Assembly (NCBI GenBank): GCA_946615495.1
Contig: CAMOHY010000146.1
Location: 1-6,050, forward strand
Source: an uncultured Clostridia bacterium
GTDB lineage: Bacteria; Bacillota; Clostridia; Christensenellales; Aristaeellaceae
Length of the DNA: 6,050 nucleotides
Reading direction: 5' to 3'
Part shown: one piece after another, positions 1-4,971 of the stretch
How positions within the stretch are numbered: the first letter of the stretch is position 1
Layout: each line of letters opens with the position of its first letter
Made by a program: the position numbers and the translations under genes
The notes under the pieces: generated by a model
The model's database searches: none
The model's input: the letters and a program-made list of their open reading frames with translations, nothing else
What the model was told of the DNA's origin: nothing

Positions 1-17
1 CGATTTGCTGATAAAAT

Positions 18-116
18 GGCGCTTCCGGGCATTTTGCCCGGAAGCGCTTATTTTAAGCAAATTGATAGCGGAGGCAACCTGCTGTTGCTTCTCGGACCGG
101 CAAAGCCGGTCCTGCG
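18..116. repeat. Three-hairpin repeat element, copy 1
   Basis: The sequence matches 176-274 at an offset of 158 bases, with four differences (positions 28, 73, 110, 111). It contains three consecutive inverted repeats. The first is a perfect 12-bp stem (19-30 with 36-47, loop ATTTT). The second is an 8-bp stem (71-78 with 84-91) with one G-T position. The third is a perfect 8-bp stem (94-101 with 105-112, loop AAA). The element lies beyond the 3' end of the cobO operon. It could be a dispersed intergenic repeat or a block of transcription-end hairpins; I do not recognise it as a named family. Confidence 0.85.
19..54 (+). terminator. Intrinsic terminator-like hairpin H1
   Basis: A perfect 12-bp GC-rich stem (GCGCTTCCGGGC with GCCCGGAAGCGC, 5-nt loop) is followed on the plus strand by TTATTTT. 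It would end rightward transcription arriving from before the window. On the minus strand the same stem is followed by CATTTTATC, so it may also act weakly on read-through from cobO. The T tract is interrupted, so efficiency is uncertain. Confidence 0.5.
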
Positions 117-123
117 GATTATT

Positions 124-149
124 GATGAAAGGGCCAAAGCCCTTTCATC
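124..149. repeat. Stem-loop between the two repeat copies
   Basis: A perfect 11-bp inverted repeat (GATGAAAGGGC 124-134 with GCCCTTTCATC 139-149) has a CAAA loop. It is not duplicated with the flanking 99-base element. There is no T run on either side, so it is not a canonical terminator. As RNA it would be very stable and could protect the 3' end of a transcript from exonucleases. Confidence 0.6.
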
Positions 150-175
150 CTTTCCTGGGGTTTGTCGACAGTCTG

Positions 176-274
176 GGCGCTTCCGCGCATTTTGCCCGGA
201 AGCGCTTATTTTAAGCAAATTGATAGCGGAAGCAACCTGCTGTTGCTTCTCGGACCGGCAAAGCCGGCGCTGCC
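176..274. repeat. Three-hairpin repeat element, copy 2
   Basis: This is the second copy of the element at 18-116. Its first stem (177-188 with 194-205) carries a C-C mismatch at 186. Its second stem is perfect here (GAAGCAAC 229-236 with GTTGCTTC 242-249). Its third stem (252-259 with 263-270) has lost pairing at its base, because two bases at 268-269 differ from copy 1. Similarity to copy 1 stops at 275, about 35 bases past the cobO stop codon on the minus strand. Two copies in one gap suggest local duplication or two insertions of a dispersed element. Confidence 0.85.
177..212 (+). terminator. Second terminator-like hairpin H1'
   Basis: This repeats the hairpin at 19-47, with a C-C mismatch inside the 12-bp stem and the same TTATTTT tail (206-212). 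It would serve as a second, weaker plus-strand stop. It may simply be carried along as part of the repeated element. Confidence 0.35.
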
Positions 275-309
275 AAAGGAAGCGAAGAAAATCTTTTTTT
301 ATTCAGGCG

Positions 310-837
310 TTACCATTCCACGCCGGGCCGGGCCGCAAGCCCCTCCGTATCGTAAGGATGCTTAACGCTCAGGATGCGGCTAACGTAGTCCGCTTCCTTT
401 ACCAGCCAATCCGGCGCGTCCCGGCCGGTGACGGCGGTCTCTCCGGCGCTGAGGGCGGCGGAGAGCAGGGCGCGGGCCGCTTCTTCATCTATCAGGCCAT
501 TGGCCAGGGCCGGGCACAGCTCGTCCAGGATTATGGTCTGGGGCCGCAGCGCGTTCAGCGCGGCGATAAGGGAGCGGGCGAAGGCCGTTTGCGCCTGGGC
601 GGTTTCCCGCAATTCCGCCGGAGACATTTGAAAGGTGAATTTTTCCATGGGCGGCGGCAGATGAATGGAAACGTTGGGAAATGCGCGGAAAGCTTTCAAT
701 TCGCCCGATTCGCCGTTTTTCATAAAGCAGGCGATCAGCACCCTGCCGCCGTGGCCCAGGCTGCGCAGGGCAAGGCCCATGGCCGCCGTGGTTTTTCCCT
801 TGCCGGGGCCGGTGTATACGTGCAGCTTATTGCTCAT
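310..837 (-). CDS. cobO: Cob(I)yrinic acid a,c-diamide adenosyltransferase (CobO/BtuR family)
   Basis: This 175-residue protein is predicted to move the adenosyl group of ATP to the cobalt of cobalamin or a corrinoid precursor in the cytoplasm, making the coenzyme form of B12. Visible family marks are the N-terminal phosphate-binding loop TGPGKGKTT (residues 9-17), the strand ending in ILDE (103-106), and the C-terminal TGRDAP (137-142) and KHPYD (159-163) segments, closing in GVEW. The length fits family members without the N-terminal extension of E. coli BtuR. An in-frame ATG lies further upstream at 969, but the start at 837 is chosen because it has AGGAGG four bases upstream, the protein begins directly with the family's first strand, and ATGA at 837-834 overlaps the stop of the phosphatase gene, implying translational coupling. 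It is last in the tmcAL-phosphatase-cobO operon. No other B12 gene is visible, so it may serve salvage. Confidence 0.93.
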   Translation of the reverse strand: MSNKLHVYTGPGKGKTTAAMGLALRSLGHGGRVLIACFMKNGESGELKAFRAFPNVSIHLPPPMEKFTFQMSPAELRETAQAQTAFARSLIAALNALRPQTIILDELCPALANGLIDEEAARALLSAALSAGETAVTGRDAPDWLVKEADYVSRILSVKHPYDTEGLAARPGVEW

Positions 838-1511
838 GGCGCCTCCTGCCCATAGGGAACATGCCGCCCGTCGTTGGCCAATTCCAGGCAGGGCAGAGCG
901 GCTTGCCCCACCTTGTCGGAAAAGCGGAGCACGCTGATGCTGGCAAAGGGCTCGTGCATCACGGCGCACAGATAGGGGAAGGGCAGGTCCATCAGCCGGG
1001 ACAGCATGGCCACCGAGGACCCGCCGTGGCTGAACAGGGCCACCGTGCCGGGGTGGGCGGCGTTTACGCAGCGGTAATAATGCCCGGCGCGCTCGTAGCC
1101 CAGGGTGAGCATCCAGGCGTCCGTATCCCGCGCCACCCGGTCCACTTCGCCCACCACCACGTTGTTGTCGTAGAGGGGGTGCGTTTCCCAGCCGGGCAGG
1201 GAAATGTCCACGTCCCGGCGCATGAGCTCATTGGCCGTTTCCCAGGGGTGGCCGTGGGAAAACACCGGCTTGCCCTCATTGTTGCCCCAGTACAGCTCGT
1301 GCATGAAGGGGAGCACCTGGACGGGCAGGCCCAATAAACCGGCGGTGGCCTGCGCCGTTTCCTTGGCCCGGCCAAAGGGAGAAGAATACACGGCTTCAAT
1401 GCCCTCTTTTTCAAGCCGCAGGGCTGCGTCCTGGGCCTGGCGGCGGCCAATTTCCGTCAGGCAGTCCAATTCATAATTGGGCTGGCCGTGGCGCACAAAG
1501 ATAATCCTCAT
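834..1511 (-). CDS. Histidine phosphatase (phosphoglycerate mutase-like) family protein
   Basis: This 225-residue cytoplasmic enzyme belongs to the branch-1 histidine phosphatases, which hydrolyse phosphate esters through a phosphohistidine. The catalytic RHG is at residues 7-9 (nucleophile H8). SSPFGRAKETA (43-53) supplies the second arginine (R48). HELYWG (71-76) gives the likely acid E72, and SHGG (161-164) the second histidine H162. The segment between E72 and H162 is longer and more divergent than in phosphoglycerate mutase proper, so the substrate cannot be read from sequence. Because the gene overlaps cobO by ATGA, an alpha-ribazole-5'-phosphate phosphatase role (CobC-like) is attractive, but this is inference from position only. 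The start follows AGGAGGA about 9 bases upstream on the minus strand. The gap from the tmcAL stop is 24 nt, so the genes are probably co-transcribed. Confidence 0.88.
   Translation of the reverse strand: MRIIFVRHGQPNYELDCLTEIGRRQAQDAALRLEKEGIEAVYSSPFGRAKETAQATAGLLGLPVQVLPFMHELYWGNNEGKPVFSHGHPWETANELMRRDVDISLPGWETHPLYDNNVVVGEVDRVARDTDAWMLTLGYERAGHYYRCVNAAHPGTVALFSHGGSSVAMLSRLMDLPFPYLCAVMHEPFASISVLRFSDKVGQAALPCLELANDGRHVPYGQEAP
842..847 (-). promoter_or_regulatory. cobO ribosome binding site
   Basis: On the minus strand AGGAGG lies 4 bases before the ATG at 837, inside the end of the phosphatase gene. It fixes the short cobO start rather than the longer in-frame ATG upstream. Confidence 0.8.
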
Positions 1512-1535
1512 TTTCTTGCGTCCTCCTCTTTTGTA

Positions 1536-2705
1536 TCATGGGGAAACGATGACCGGCTGCCGGCGGTACGTGTCGCCCAGGGGCAGGCCCGCGCCGATGC
1601 GCCACAGTTCATCCGCCCGAAGGTCCAGGGCGGCTTTTTCGTCCTTGGCTGGGCGGGAGAAAAGGGGAAAGCCGGAGGCCTGCATGCGCCGCAGCAGGGG
1701 CCTTGCCTGTTCCCGAAAGCCCAATATCCGGGCATGATCGGGAAGCGGCGGCAAATCCGCCTTTTCCACGCCCATCAAGCCGTGGCACAGGGCGCGGCTG
1801 ATGCGCCCGCGGGTGTAGCGCCGGGTCTTAACCGCATCGATGAGCGCCTCCCGGTTTACTGTTTTTCCGGCGGCGGCCAGGATGCGCTGCTCCAGCCCCT
1901 CGTCCACTCCCGGCCAGCGGGCTATTGCTTCGGGCCGGGCAAGCAGCAGCGTATGCCTCAGGGCGCTGTCCAGCCCATCCGGCGGGCAAAGGCCCTCCGC
2001 CACGGCCCGGCGTAGCGCTGGCAGCGCGTTTTCCGGCACCGCCGACGCCACCCCTGGCCAATCTCCCCGCAGGATGGCGCCCCGCAGGGCGGAGGCGGAG
2101 GGATACGCGTCCGCTTTTAGCTCTGCCGCGTGGTAATCCGCATTTCGCAGAATGGGCACAGGCTGAATGGGGCTGTTTAAACGCAGCAGCGAACGAAGAT
2201 AGCACAGCGCCAGCGCGGCGTTTGGCGCGCTCAAGCCTTCCGCCGCCGGGCCCAGCGCCCCTTTCAGGGCCGCCCCCTGGGCCGCGGCAAAGGAAAGCCC
2301 CCGGCCAAGGCCCGCCTGCAAGGCGGCGGTAAAGGCTGCTTCCGGCCTTTCCAGGCAGGCCGCCGCTTTTTGCAGCAGGGAAAGATCATCCGTTTCGCAC
2401 CCAAAACTCAGATGGGTCACGCAGCCCAGCGCGTGCAGGATATAAACCCCGCCCAGGGCAAAGTATTCGGCCTCCCGCACGGAAAAGGCGTAGGGCAATT
2501 GCAGCACGATATCCGCCCCGCACTTGAGGGCCATTTCCGCGCGGGCGTGGGCGGGCAGCAGGGCGGGCTGGCCCCGCTGGGTAAAGCTGCCGCTCATGAC
2601 GCAGACGATATAGTCCGCCCCCGTTTTTTCCCGCGCCAAACGAAGGTGGCGCTCGTGCCCCTTATGGAAGGGATCGTATTCCGCAATTATTCCACATACC
2701 GTCAC
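1536..2705 (-). CDS. tmcAL: tRNA(Met) cytidine acetate ligase (TmcAL/YlbM)
   Basis: This 389-residue enzyme is predicted to activate acetate with ATP and acetylate the wobble cytidine (C34, giving ac4C) of elongator tRNA-Met. That is the Firmicute counterpart of the acetyl-CoA-dependent TmcA. The N-terminal nucleotidyltransferase domain is plain: GIIAEYDPFHKGH (5-17) with the HxGH motif at 14-17, then VMSGSFTQRGQPALL (36-50) and ADIVLQLPYAF (64-74). Later marks are SASALRGAI (203-211) and KTRRYTRGRISR (293-304), both typical of YlbM proteins. The start is GTG at 2705, not the ATG at 2840, because GGGAGG lies 7 bases upstream of the GTG, family similarity begins at residue 3, and the longer version would run through the promoter. 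The length is close to the usual 390-415. It is the first gene of the minus-strand operon; no functional link to the two downstream genes is obvious. Confidence 0.93.
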   Translation of the reverse strand: MTVCGIIAEYDPFHKGHERHLRLAREKTGADYIVCVMSGSFTQRGQPALLPAHARAEMALKCGADIVLQLPYAFSVREAEYFALGGVYILHALGCVTHLSFGCETDDLSLLQKAAACLERPEAAFTAALQAGLGRGLSFAAAQGAALKGALGPAAEGLSAPNAALALCYLRSLLRLNSPIQPVPILRNADYHAAELKADAYPSASALRGAILRGDWPGVASAVPENALPALRRAVAEGLCPPDGLDSALRHTLLLARPEAIARWPGVDEGLEQRILAAAGKTVNREALIDAVKTRRYTRGRISRALCHGLMGVEKADLPPLPDHARILGFREQARPLLRRMQASGFPLFSRPAKDEKAALDLRADELWRIGAGLPLGDTYRRQPVIVSP

Positions 2706-2712
2706 GCCGCCG

Positions 2713-2718
2713 CCTCCC
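2713..2718 (-). promoter_or_regulatory. tmcAL ribosome binding site (fixes GTG start)
   Basis: GGGAGG on the minus strand lies 7 bases upstream of GTG at 2705. It decides the start of tmcAL. Confidence 0.8.
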
Positions 2719-2744
2719 TTCGTCCTAAACGTATCCTTTCTATT

Positions 2745-2774
2745 ATTATAGAACAGGGAAACCGCTTTTCGCAA
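2745..2774 (-). promoter_or_regulatory. Promoter of the tmcAL-phosphatase-cobO operon
   Basis: On the minus strand a perfect -10 box TATAAT (2750-2745) is preceded by an 18-base spacer and a -35-like TTGCGA (2774-2769). Transcription would start near 2738, leaving a leader of about 33 nt that carries the ribosome binding site. The perfect -10 in a short AT-rich island between two gene starts makes this the natural operon promoter. Confidence 0.65.
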
Positions 2775-2885
2775 GCCGTCCGGCGTTTTTTCGTTCCCGA
2801 TGAATGACAGATTGGGCGCCGTTCCGCGGAAATGGAGCAAAAATCTCTGGTGGAAAAGGGAAAAGATGCTATCCTTTTTTTCAAG

Positions 2886-2892
2886 AAGGAGG
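2886..2892 (+). promoter_or_regulatory. Ribosome binding site fixing the start of the small membrane protein
   Basis: AAGGAGG lies 9 bases before GTG at 2902. The upstream in-frame ATG at 2866 has only a purine-rich AGGGAAAAG before it. A possible extended -10 (TGCTATCCT, 2867-2875) lies just upstream but has no convincing -35. Confidence 0.65.
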
Positions 2893-2901
2893 AAGGCTTT
2901 C

Positions 2902-3234
2902 GTGCGCGGACGGTTTGCTACCCCCGGCCTGTTTTACCTGCTGGACGCGGCTTGCTTTTTGTATGTGCTTTTTCGCCATCCCCTGCGCCGCAGGCATTAT
3001 GCCACACTGGGCTTTTCCGTGGCGGAGCTTTGCTTTTTGGCGCTCGGCGCCGCGCTTGGCGGGCCGCCGTGGGTCATGGCCGCATTGGGCGCGTGCGTAG
3101 CCGGCCTATTCATCGCTTCCGCCGTGGAGGACGGGATGGAGAAAAGCAGGGCCAGGAAGGAAGCCTGGGCGCTGGAAAGAGCTGGGGAAAAAAGGACGCG
3201 CCCTGTCAAAAAAGCGAAAAATGTTTCAAAATAA
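2902..3234 (+). CDS. Small predicted membrane protein, function unknown
   Basis: I do not recognise this 110-residue protein. It has three hydrophobic stretches: about residues 8-24 (PGLFYLLDAACFLYVLF), 35-52, and 55-76, the last two split by GGPP. A strongly charged tail follows (79-110), with many Lys, Arg and Glu and no hydrophobic residues in a run. Positive residues at 26-31 (HPLRRR) after the first segment suggest that loop faces the cytoplasm, and the tail is probably cytoplasmic too. The GTG start is chosen for the AAGGAGG upstream; a start at 2866 would add 12 basic residues. It is divergent from tmcAL, and its stop lies 30 bases before the mgtE promoter, so it is probably a separate short transcript. 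The terminal segment is A-rich. It could be an uncharacterised conserved Clostridia protein. Confidence 0.68.
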   Translation: MRGRFATPGLFYLLDAACFLYVLFRHPLRRRHYATLGFSVAELCFLALGAALGGPPWVMAALGACVAGLFIASAVEDGMEKSRARKEAWALERAGEKRTRPVKKAKNVSK

Positions 3235-3264
3235 TTAAGAAATCTTTTTGCGTTTTGATTTGGG

Positions 3265-3293
3265 TTGACAAGGCCAGAATTTGGACATATACT
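3265..3293 (+). promoter_or_regulatory. Strong sigma-A promoter of the mgtE operon
   Basis: A perfect -35 TTGACA (3265-3270), a 17-base spacer and TATACT (3288-3293) predict a start near 3300. Because the promoter is so close to consensus, control of mgtE is more likely exerted in the ~310-nt leader than at initiation. Confidence 0.85.
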
Positions 3294-3310
3294 AATTACT
3301 ACATGAAAAC

Positions 3311-3320
3311 AGGGAGGTGA
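3311..3320 (+). promoter_or_regulatory. Ribosome binding site of the leader reading frame
   Basis: AGGGAGGTGA sits with its last base 6 bases before ATG at 3327, about 11 nt after the predicted transcript start. It closely resembles the mgtE site AGGGGAGGTGA at 3594-3604, so ribosomes should be able to load here. Confidence 0.55.
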
Positions 3321-3326
3321 CAGTCA

Positions 3327-3407
3327 ATGGGCGACGGCGAGAGATGCCAAGTGAGCGAAGGCGTGCCGCGATCGCGTCAGGCGCGCTCATTGGCGCGTCA
3401 TCTTTGA
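3327..3407 (+). CDS. Possible 26-residue leader peptide upstream of mgtE
   Basis: An ATG with a very strong ribosome binding site opens a 26-codon frame ending in TGA. The peptide starts MGDGERCQVSEG and, after a single proline at residue 14, becomes arginine-rich (RSRQARSLARHL). Acidic residues in the first half and a basic second half recall the general make-up of MgtL, the leader peptide of mgtA in enteric bacteria, whose early acidic and proline residues destabilise ribosomes at low Mg2+. That is analogy, not homology, and this peptide has only one proline. The frame lies exactly over the main RNA fold of the leader, so translation and folding would exclude each other. It could be fortuitous, with the strong site being part of the RNA structure. 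Confidence 0.35.
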   Translation: MGDGERCQVSEGVPRSRQARSLARHL

Positions 3408-3457
3408 TCTGATCCGGTCCGTCCCCCTCTTGCATCGCTGAACGTCGTATAGTCTAA

Positions 3458-3481
3458 GGAAACAGGGCTGTTCCTGTTTCC
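3458..3481 (+). other. 9-bp leader hairpin before the attenuator
   Basis: GGAAACAGG (3458-3466) pairs perfectly with CCTGTTTCC (3473-3481) around a GCTGTT loop. No T run follows, so it is not a terminator itself. Its place between the main fold and the terminator hairpin suggests a part in the switching region or a transcription pause site. Confidence 0.5.
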
Positions 3482-3488
3482 GAAATGG

Positions 3489-3523
3489 AAAGCCATCGCT
3501 TGCACAAGGAAGAGGGCTTTTTT
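3489..3523 (+). terminator. Candidate attenuator terminator in the mgtE leader
   Basis: AAAGCC (3489-3494) pairs with GGCTTT (3515-3520), and two G-U pairs can extend the base. The T run is 3518-3523. The 20-nt loop can add a small inner stem (CTT 3499-3501 with AAG 3506-3508). The stem is short for a constitutive terminator, fitting a conditional one. It lies 86 nt before the mgtE start, after the strong promoter, so it can only act as an attenuator of mgtE. Confidence 0.5.
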
Positions 3524-3593
3524 GCGTGTGGGGAAACACAGCAAAAAAATTCCTGCAAGCGGCCTTTCCGCGCAATTACGGGTTCAAAAGAAT

Positions 3594-3604
3594 AGGGGAG
3601 GTGA
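3594..3604 (+). promoter_or_regulatory. mgtE ribosome binding site
   Basis: AGGGGAGGTGA ends 5 bases before ATG at 3610, with the GGAGG core 8 bases away. It sets the mgtE start at 3610 rather than the in-frame GTG at 3526, which overlaps a leader hairpin. Confidence 0.85.
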
Positions 3605-3609
3605 ATCCC

Positions 3610-4971
3610 ATGGAATGGGAAGCCATTCAAAAACGGTTGAATGATTTATTGGAAAAAGGCCGCCATGGCGAACTGCGCGGGGCGATGATGATGCTCAACG
3701 AGGTGGACATCGCCCAGTACATGGAAACGCTGGATAAGGAAAAGCTGCTGCTGGTGTTCCGCATTTTGCCCAAGGATATTTCGGCCGACGTGTTCAGCTA
3801 CATGTCCGCGGAGCAGAAGCAGACCTTGATTGAATCCATTGGCGACCAGGAAATCCGCGCCCTGATCGACGATATGTTCCTGGACGACGCCGTGGACTTT
3901 TTGGAGGAACTGCCCGCCAGCGTGGTGCGCCGGGTGCTCCAGAGCACGGACACGGAAAAGCGCAACCTGATTAATCAGTTCCTCCGGTATCCGGACAATT
4001 CCGCCGGGTCCCTGATGACCATCGAATACCTGGAATTCCGCAGCGACGAAACCGTGCGGGGCGCCATGGAGATCATCCGGCGGGAGGGCCTGGATAAGGA
4101 GACCATTTACACCCTGTATATCATCGATGCCACCCATCACCTGATCGGCACCCTGGCCCTGCGGAAAATGATTCTGGCTTCGGAGGACACCGTGCTCTCC
4201 GATATCATGGACCGCAATCCTGTTTCCGTCCAGACCCTGGACGACCAGGAAAAGGTGGCCGAGCTGGTGCGCCATTACGATTTGATGGCCATTCCCGTGG
4301 TGGATAAGGAAGAACGTCTGGTAGGTATCATCACGGCGGACGATATCATGGACGTCATCGAAGAAGAAACCACGGAAGACTTTGAAAAGATGGCCGCCTT
4401 GACGCCTTCGGATGACGAATATTTGAAAACGTCTCCCTTCAAGCTGGCCTTGAACCGTATTCCCTGGCTTTTGCTGATGGCCGTCATTGCCATTTTTACC
4501 GGCATGATTATTACCCATTATGAGGACGTGCTCAGCAGCAACGCCGCCGTGGGCATCATCCTGACCGCCTGCATCCCCATGCTGATGGATACCGGCGGCA
4601 ACTGCGGCTCCCAAAGCTCCACTTTGATTATTCGCGGCCTTTCTCTGGGCCAGATCACCTTAAAGGATTTCTTCAGGGCGCTGTGGAAGGAATTCCGCGT
4701 GGCGCTTATCGTTGGCGCTGTGCTGTTCACCTTCACCATTTTCCGGGTGCGGTTCATCAACGGCGCGGAATGGGGGGTGGCGTTCGTGGTGGCGGCCGCC
4801 CTGTTCTGCACCATCGTGCTGGCCAAGGCCCTGGGCTGCGCTATGCCCATGCTGGCCAAGCGCTTGGGGCTGGACCCCGCTTTGATGGCCAGTCCTATGA
4901 TTACCACGGTGGTGGATATGAGTTCTTTGTTCATTTATTTTACCATTGCGAGGGCTGTGCTGAAGATATGA
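3610..4971 (+). CDS. mgtE: Magnesium transporter MgtE
   Basis: This 453-residue inner-membrane protein is a Mg2+ channel of the MgtE family, normally a dimer that closes when cytoplasmic Mg2+ fills its intracellular domains. The N domain spans about residues 20-125, rich in acidic residues (DDMFLDDAVDFLEELP, 87-102). PDNSAGSLM (128-136) opens the paired CBS domains (about 130-255; the second has MAIPVVD and GIITADDIMD at 239-248). Five membrane segments follow from about 284, including the pore-helix stretch PMLMDTGGNCGSQSS (323-337) and DPALMASPMITTVVD (422-436). D436 corresponds to the ion-selecting aspartate of Thermus MgtE (D432). The length is normal and all domains are intact. It is preceded by the structured leader described separately and overlaps the next gene by ATGA. 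The start at 3610 is set by the ribosome binding site and gives the family's usual N-terminus. Confidence 0.96.
   Translation: MEWEAIQKRLNDLLEKGRHGELRGAMMMLNEVDIAQYMETLDKEKLLLVFRILPKDISADVFSYMSAEQKQTLIESIGDQEIRALIDDMFLDDAVDFLEELPASVVRRVLQSTDTEKRNLINQFLRYPDNSAGSLMTIEYLEFRSDETVRGAMEIIRREGLDKETIYTLYIIDATHHLIGTLALRKMILASEDTVLSDIMDRNPVSVQTLDDQEKVAELVRHYDLMAIPVVDKEERLVGIITADDIMDVIEEETTEDFEKMAALTPSDDEYLKTSPFKLALNRIPWLLLMAVIAIFTGMIITHYEDVLSSNAAVGIILTACIPMLMDTGGNCGSQSSTLIIRGLSLGQITLKDFFRALWKEFRVALIVGAVLFTFTIFRVRFINGAEWGVAFVVAAALFCTIVLAKALGCAMPMLAKRLGLDPALMASPMITTVVDMSSLFIYFTIARAVLKI

Larger units (their letters stand above)
3300..3609 (+). promoter_or_regulatory. Structured mgtE leader RNA, candidate riboswitch or attenuator
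   Basis: This stretch of about 310 nt between promoter and mgtE has no full-sized gene but much base-pairing potential. A nested fold can be drawn over 3329-3426. Its outer helix pairs 3329-3337 with 3419-3426 (8 bp, C3332 bulged). Next come 3340-3345 with 3400-3405, then GCCAA 3346-3350 with TTGGC 3390-3394, then TGAGCG 3352-3357 with CGCTCA 3384-3389, and an inner hairpin 3360-3365 with 3373-3378. Then follow a 9-bp hairpin (3458-3466 with 3473-3481) and a terminator-like hairpin with T6 (3489-3523). CCCTCTT (3425-3431) can pair with AAGAGGG (3510-3516), which would break the terminator and shares bases with the outer helix: the layout of a switch. I find no M-box signature. The structures were found by eye, without energy calculation. 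Confidence 0.5.

Noticed and set aside
18..274. CRISPR array
   Set aside because: There are only two copies, the repeat unit is far too long at 99 bases, and it consists of several internal hairpins.
16..855. Long plus-strand open frame opposite cobO
   Set aside because: It runs through the repeat element and is antisense to cobO, which has clear family motifs. Its translation is Gly/Arg/Gln-rich with no recognisable domain, typical of a frame opposite a GC-rich gene.
3303..3320. Five-codon frame starting at the ATG just after the mgtE transcript start
   Set aside because: The ATG is within a few bases of the predicted transcript start with no ribosome binding site before it, and the frame ends inside the next ribosome binding site.
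3311..3360. M-box riboswitch upstream of mgtE
   Set aside because: AGGTGA and a GAGAGATGCCAA stretch loosely recall M-box segments. AGGTGA is part of a ribosome binding site, and the conserved GAGGCUCC and GUGCUAAAGC parts are missing.
3357..3378. T-box antiterminator (GTGCCGCG resembles GGNACCGCG)
   Set aside because: The full UGGNACCGCG motif is not present, and the segment pairs better inside the nested leader fold.
3400..3427. TPP riboswitch core (CTTTGATCTGATCCGG resembles part of it)
   Set aside because: The matching CUGAGA strand and the CCAGCGUAGGG-type partner are absent, and the downstream gene is a Mg2+ transporter.
3646..4614. Minus-strand open frame of 322 codons inside mgtE
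   Set aside because: Its translation is a His/Gln/Gly-rich run without domain features, the complement of the mgtE codons. MgtE on the plus strand is unambiguous.
4683..4967. Longer N-terminal form of the serine hydrolase starting inside mgtE
   Set aside because: The extension is the shadow of the mgtE membrane region in another frame. The ATGA overlap at 4968 gives the normal start.
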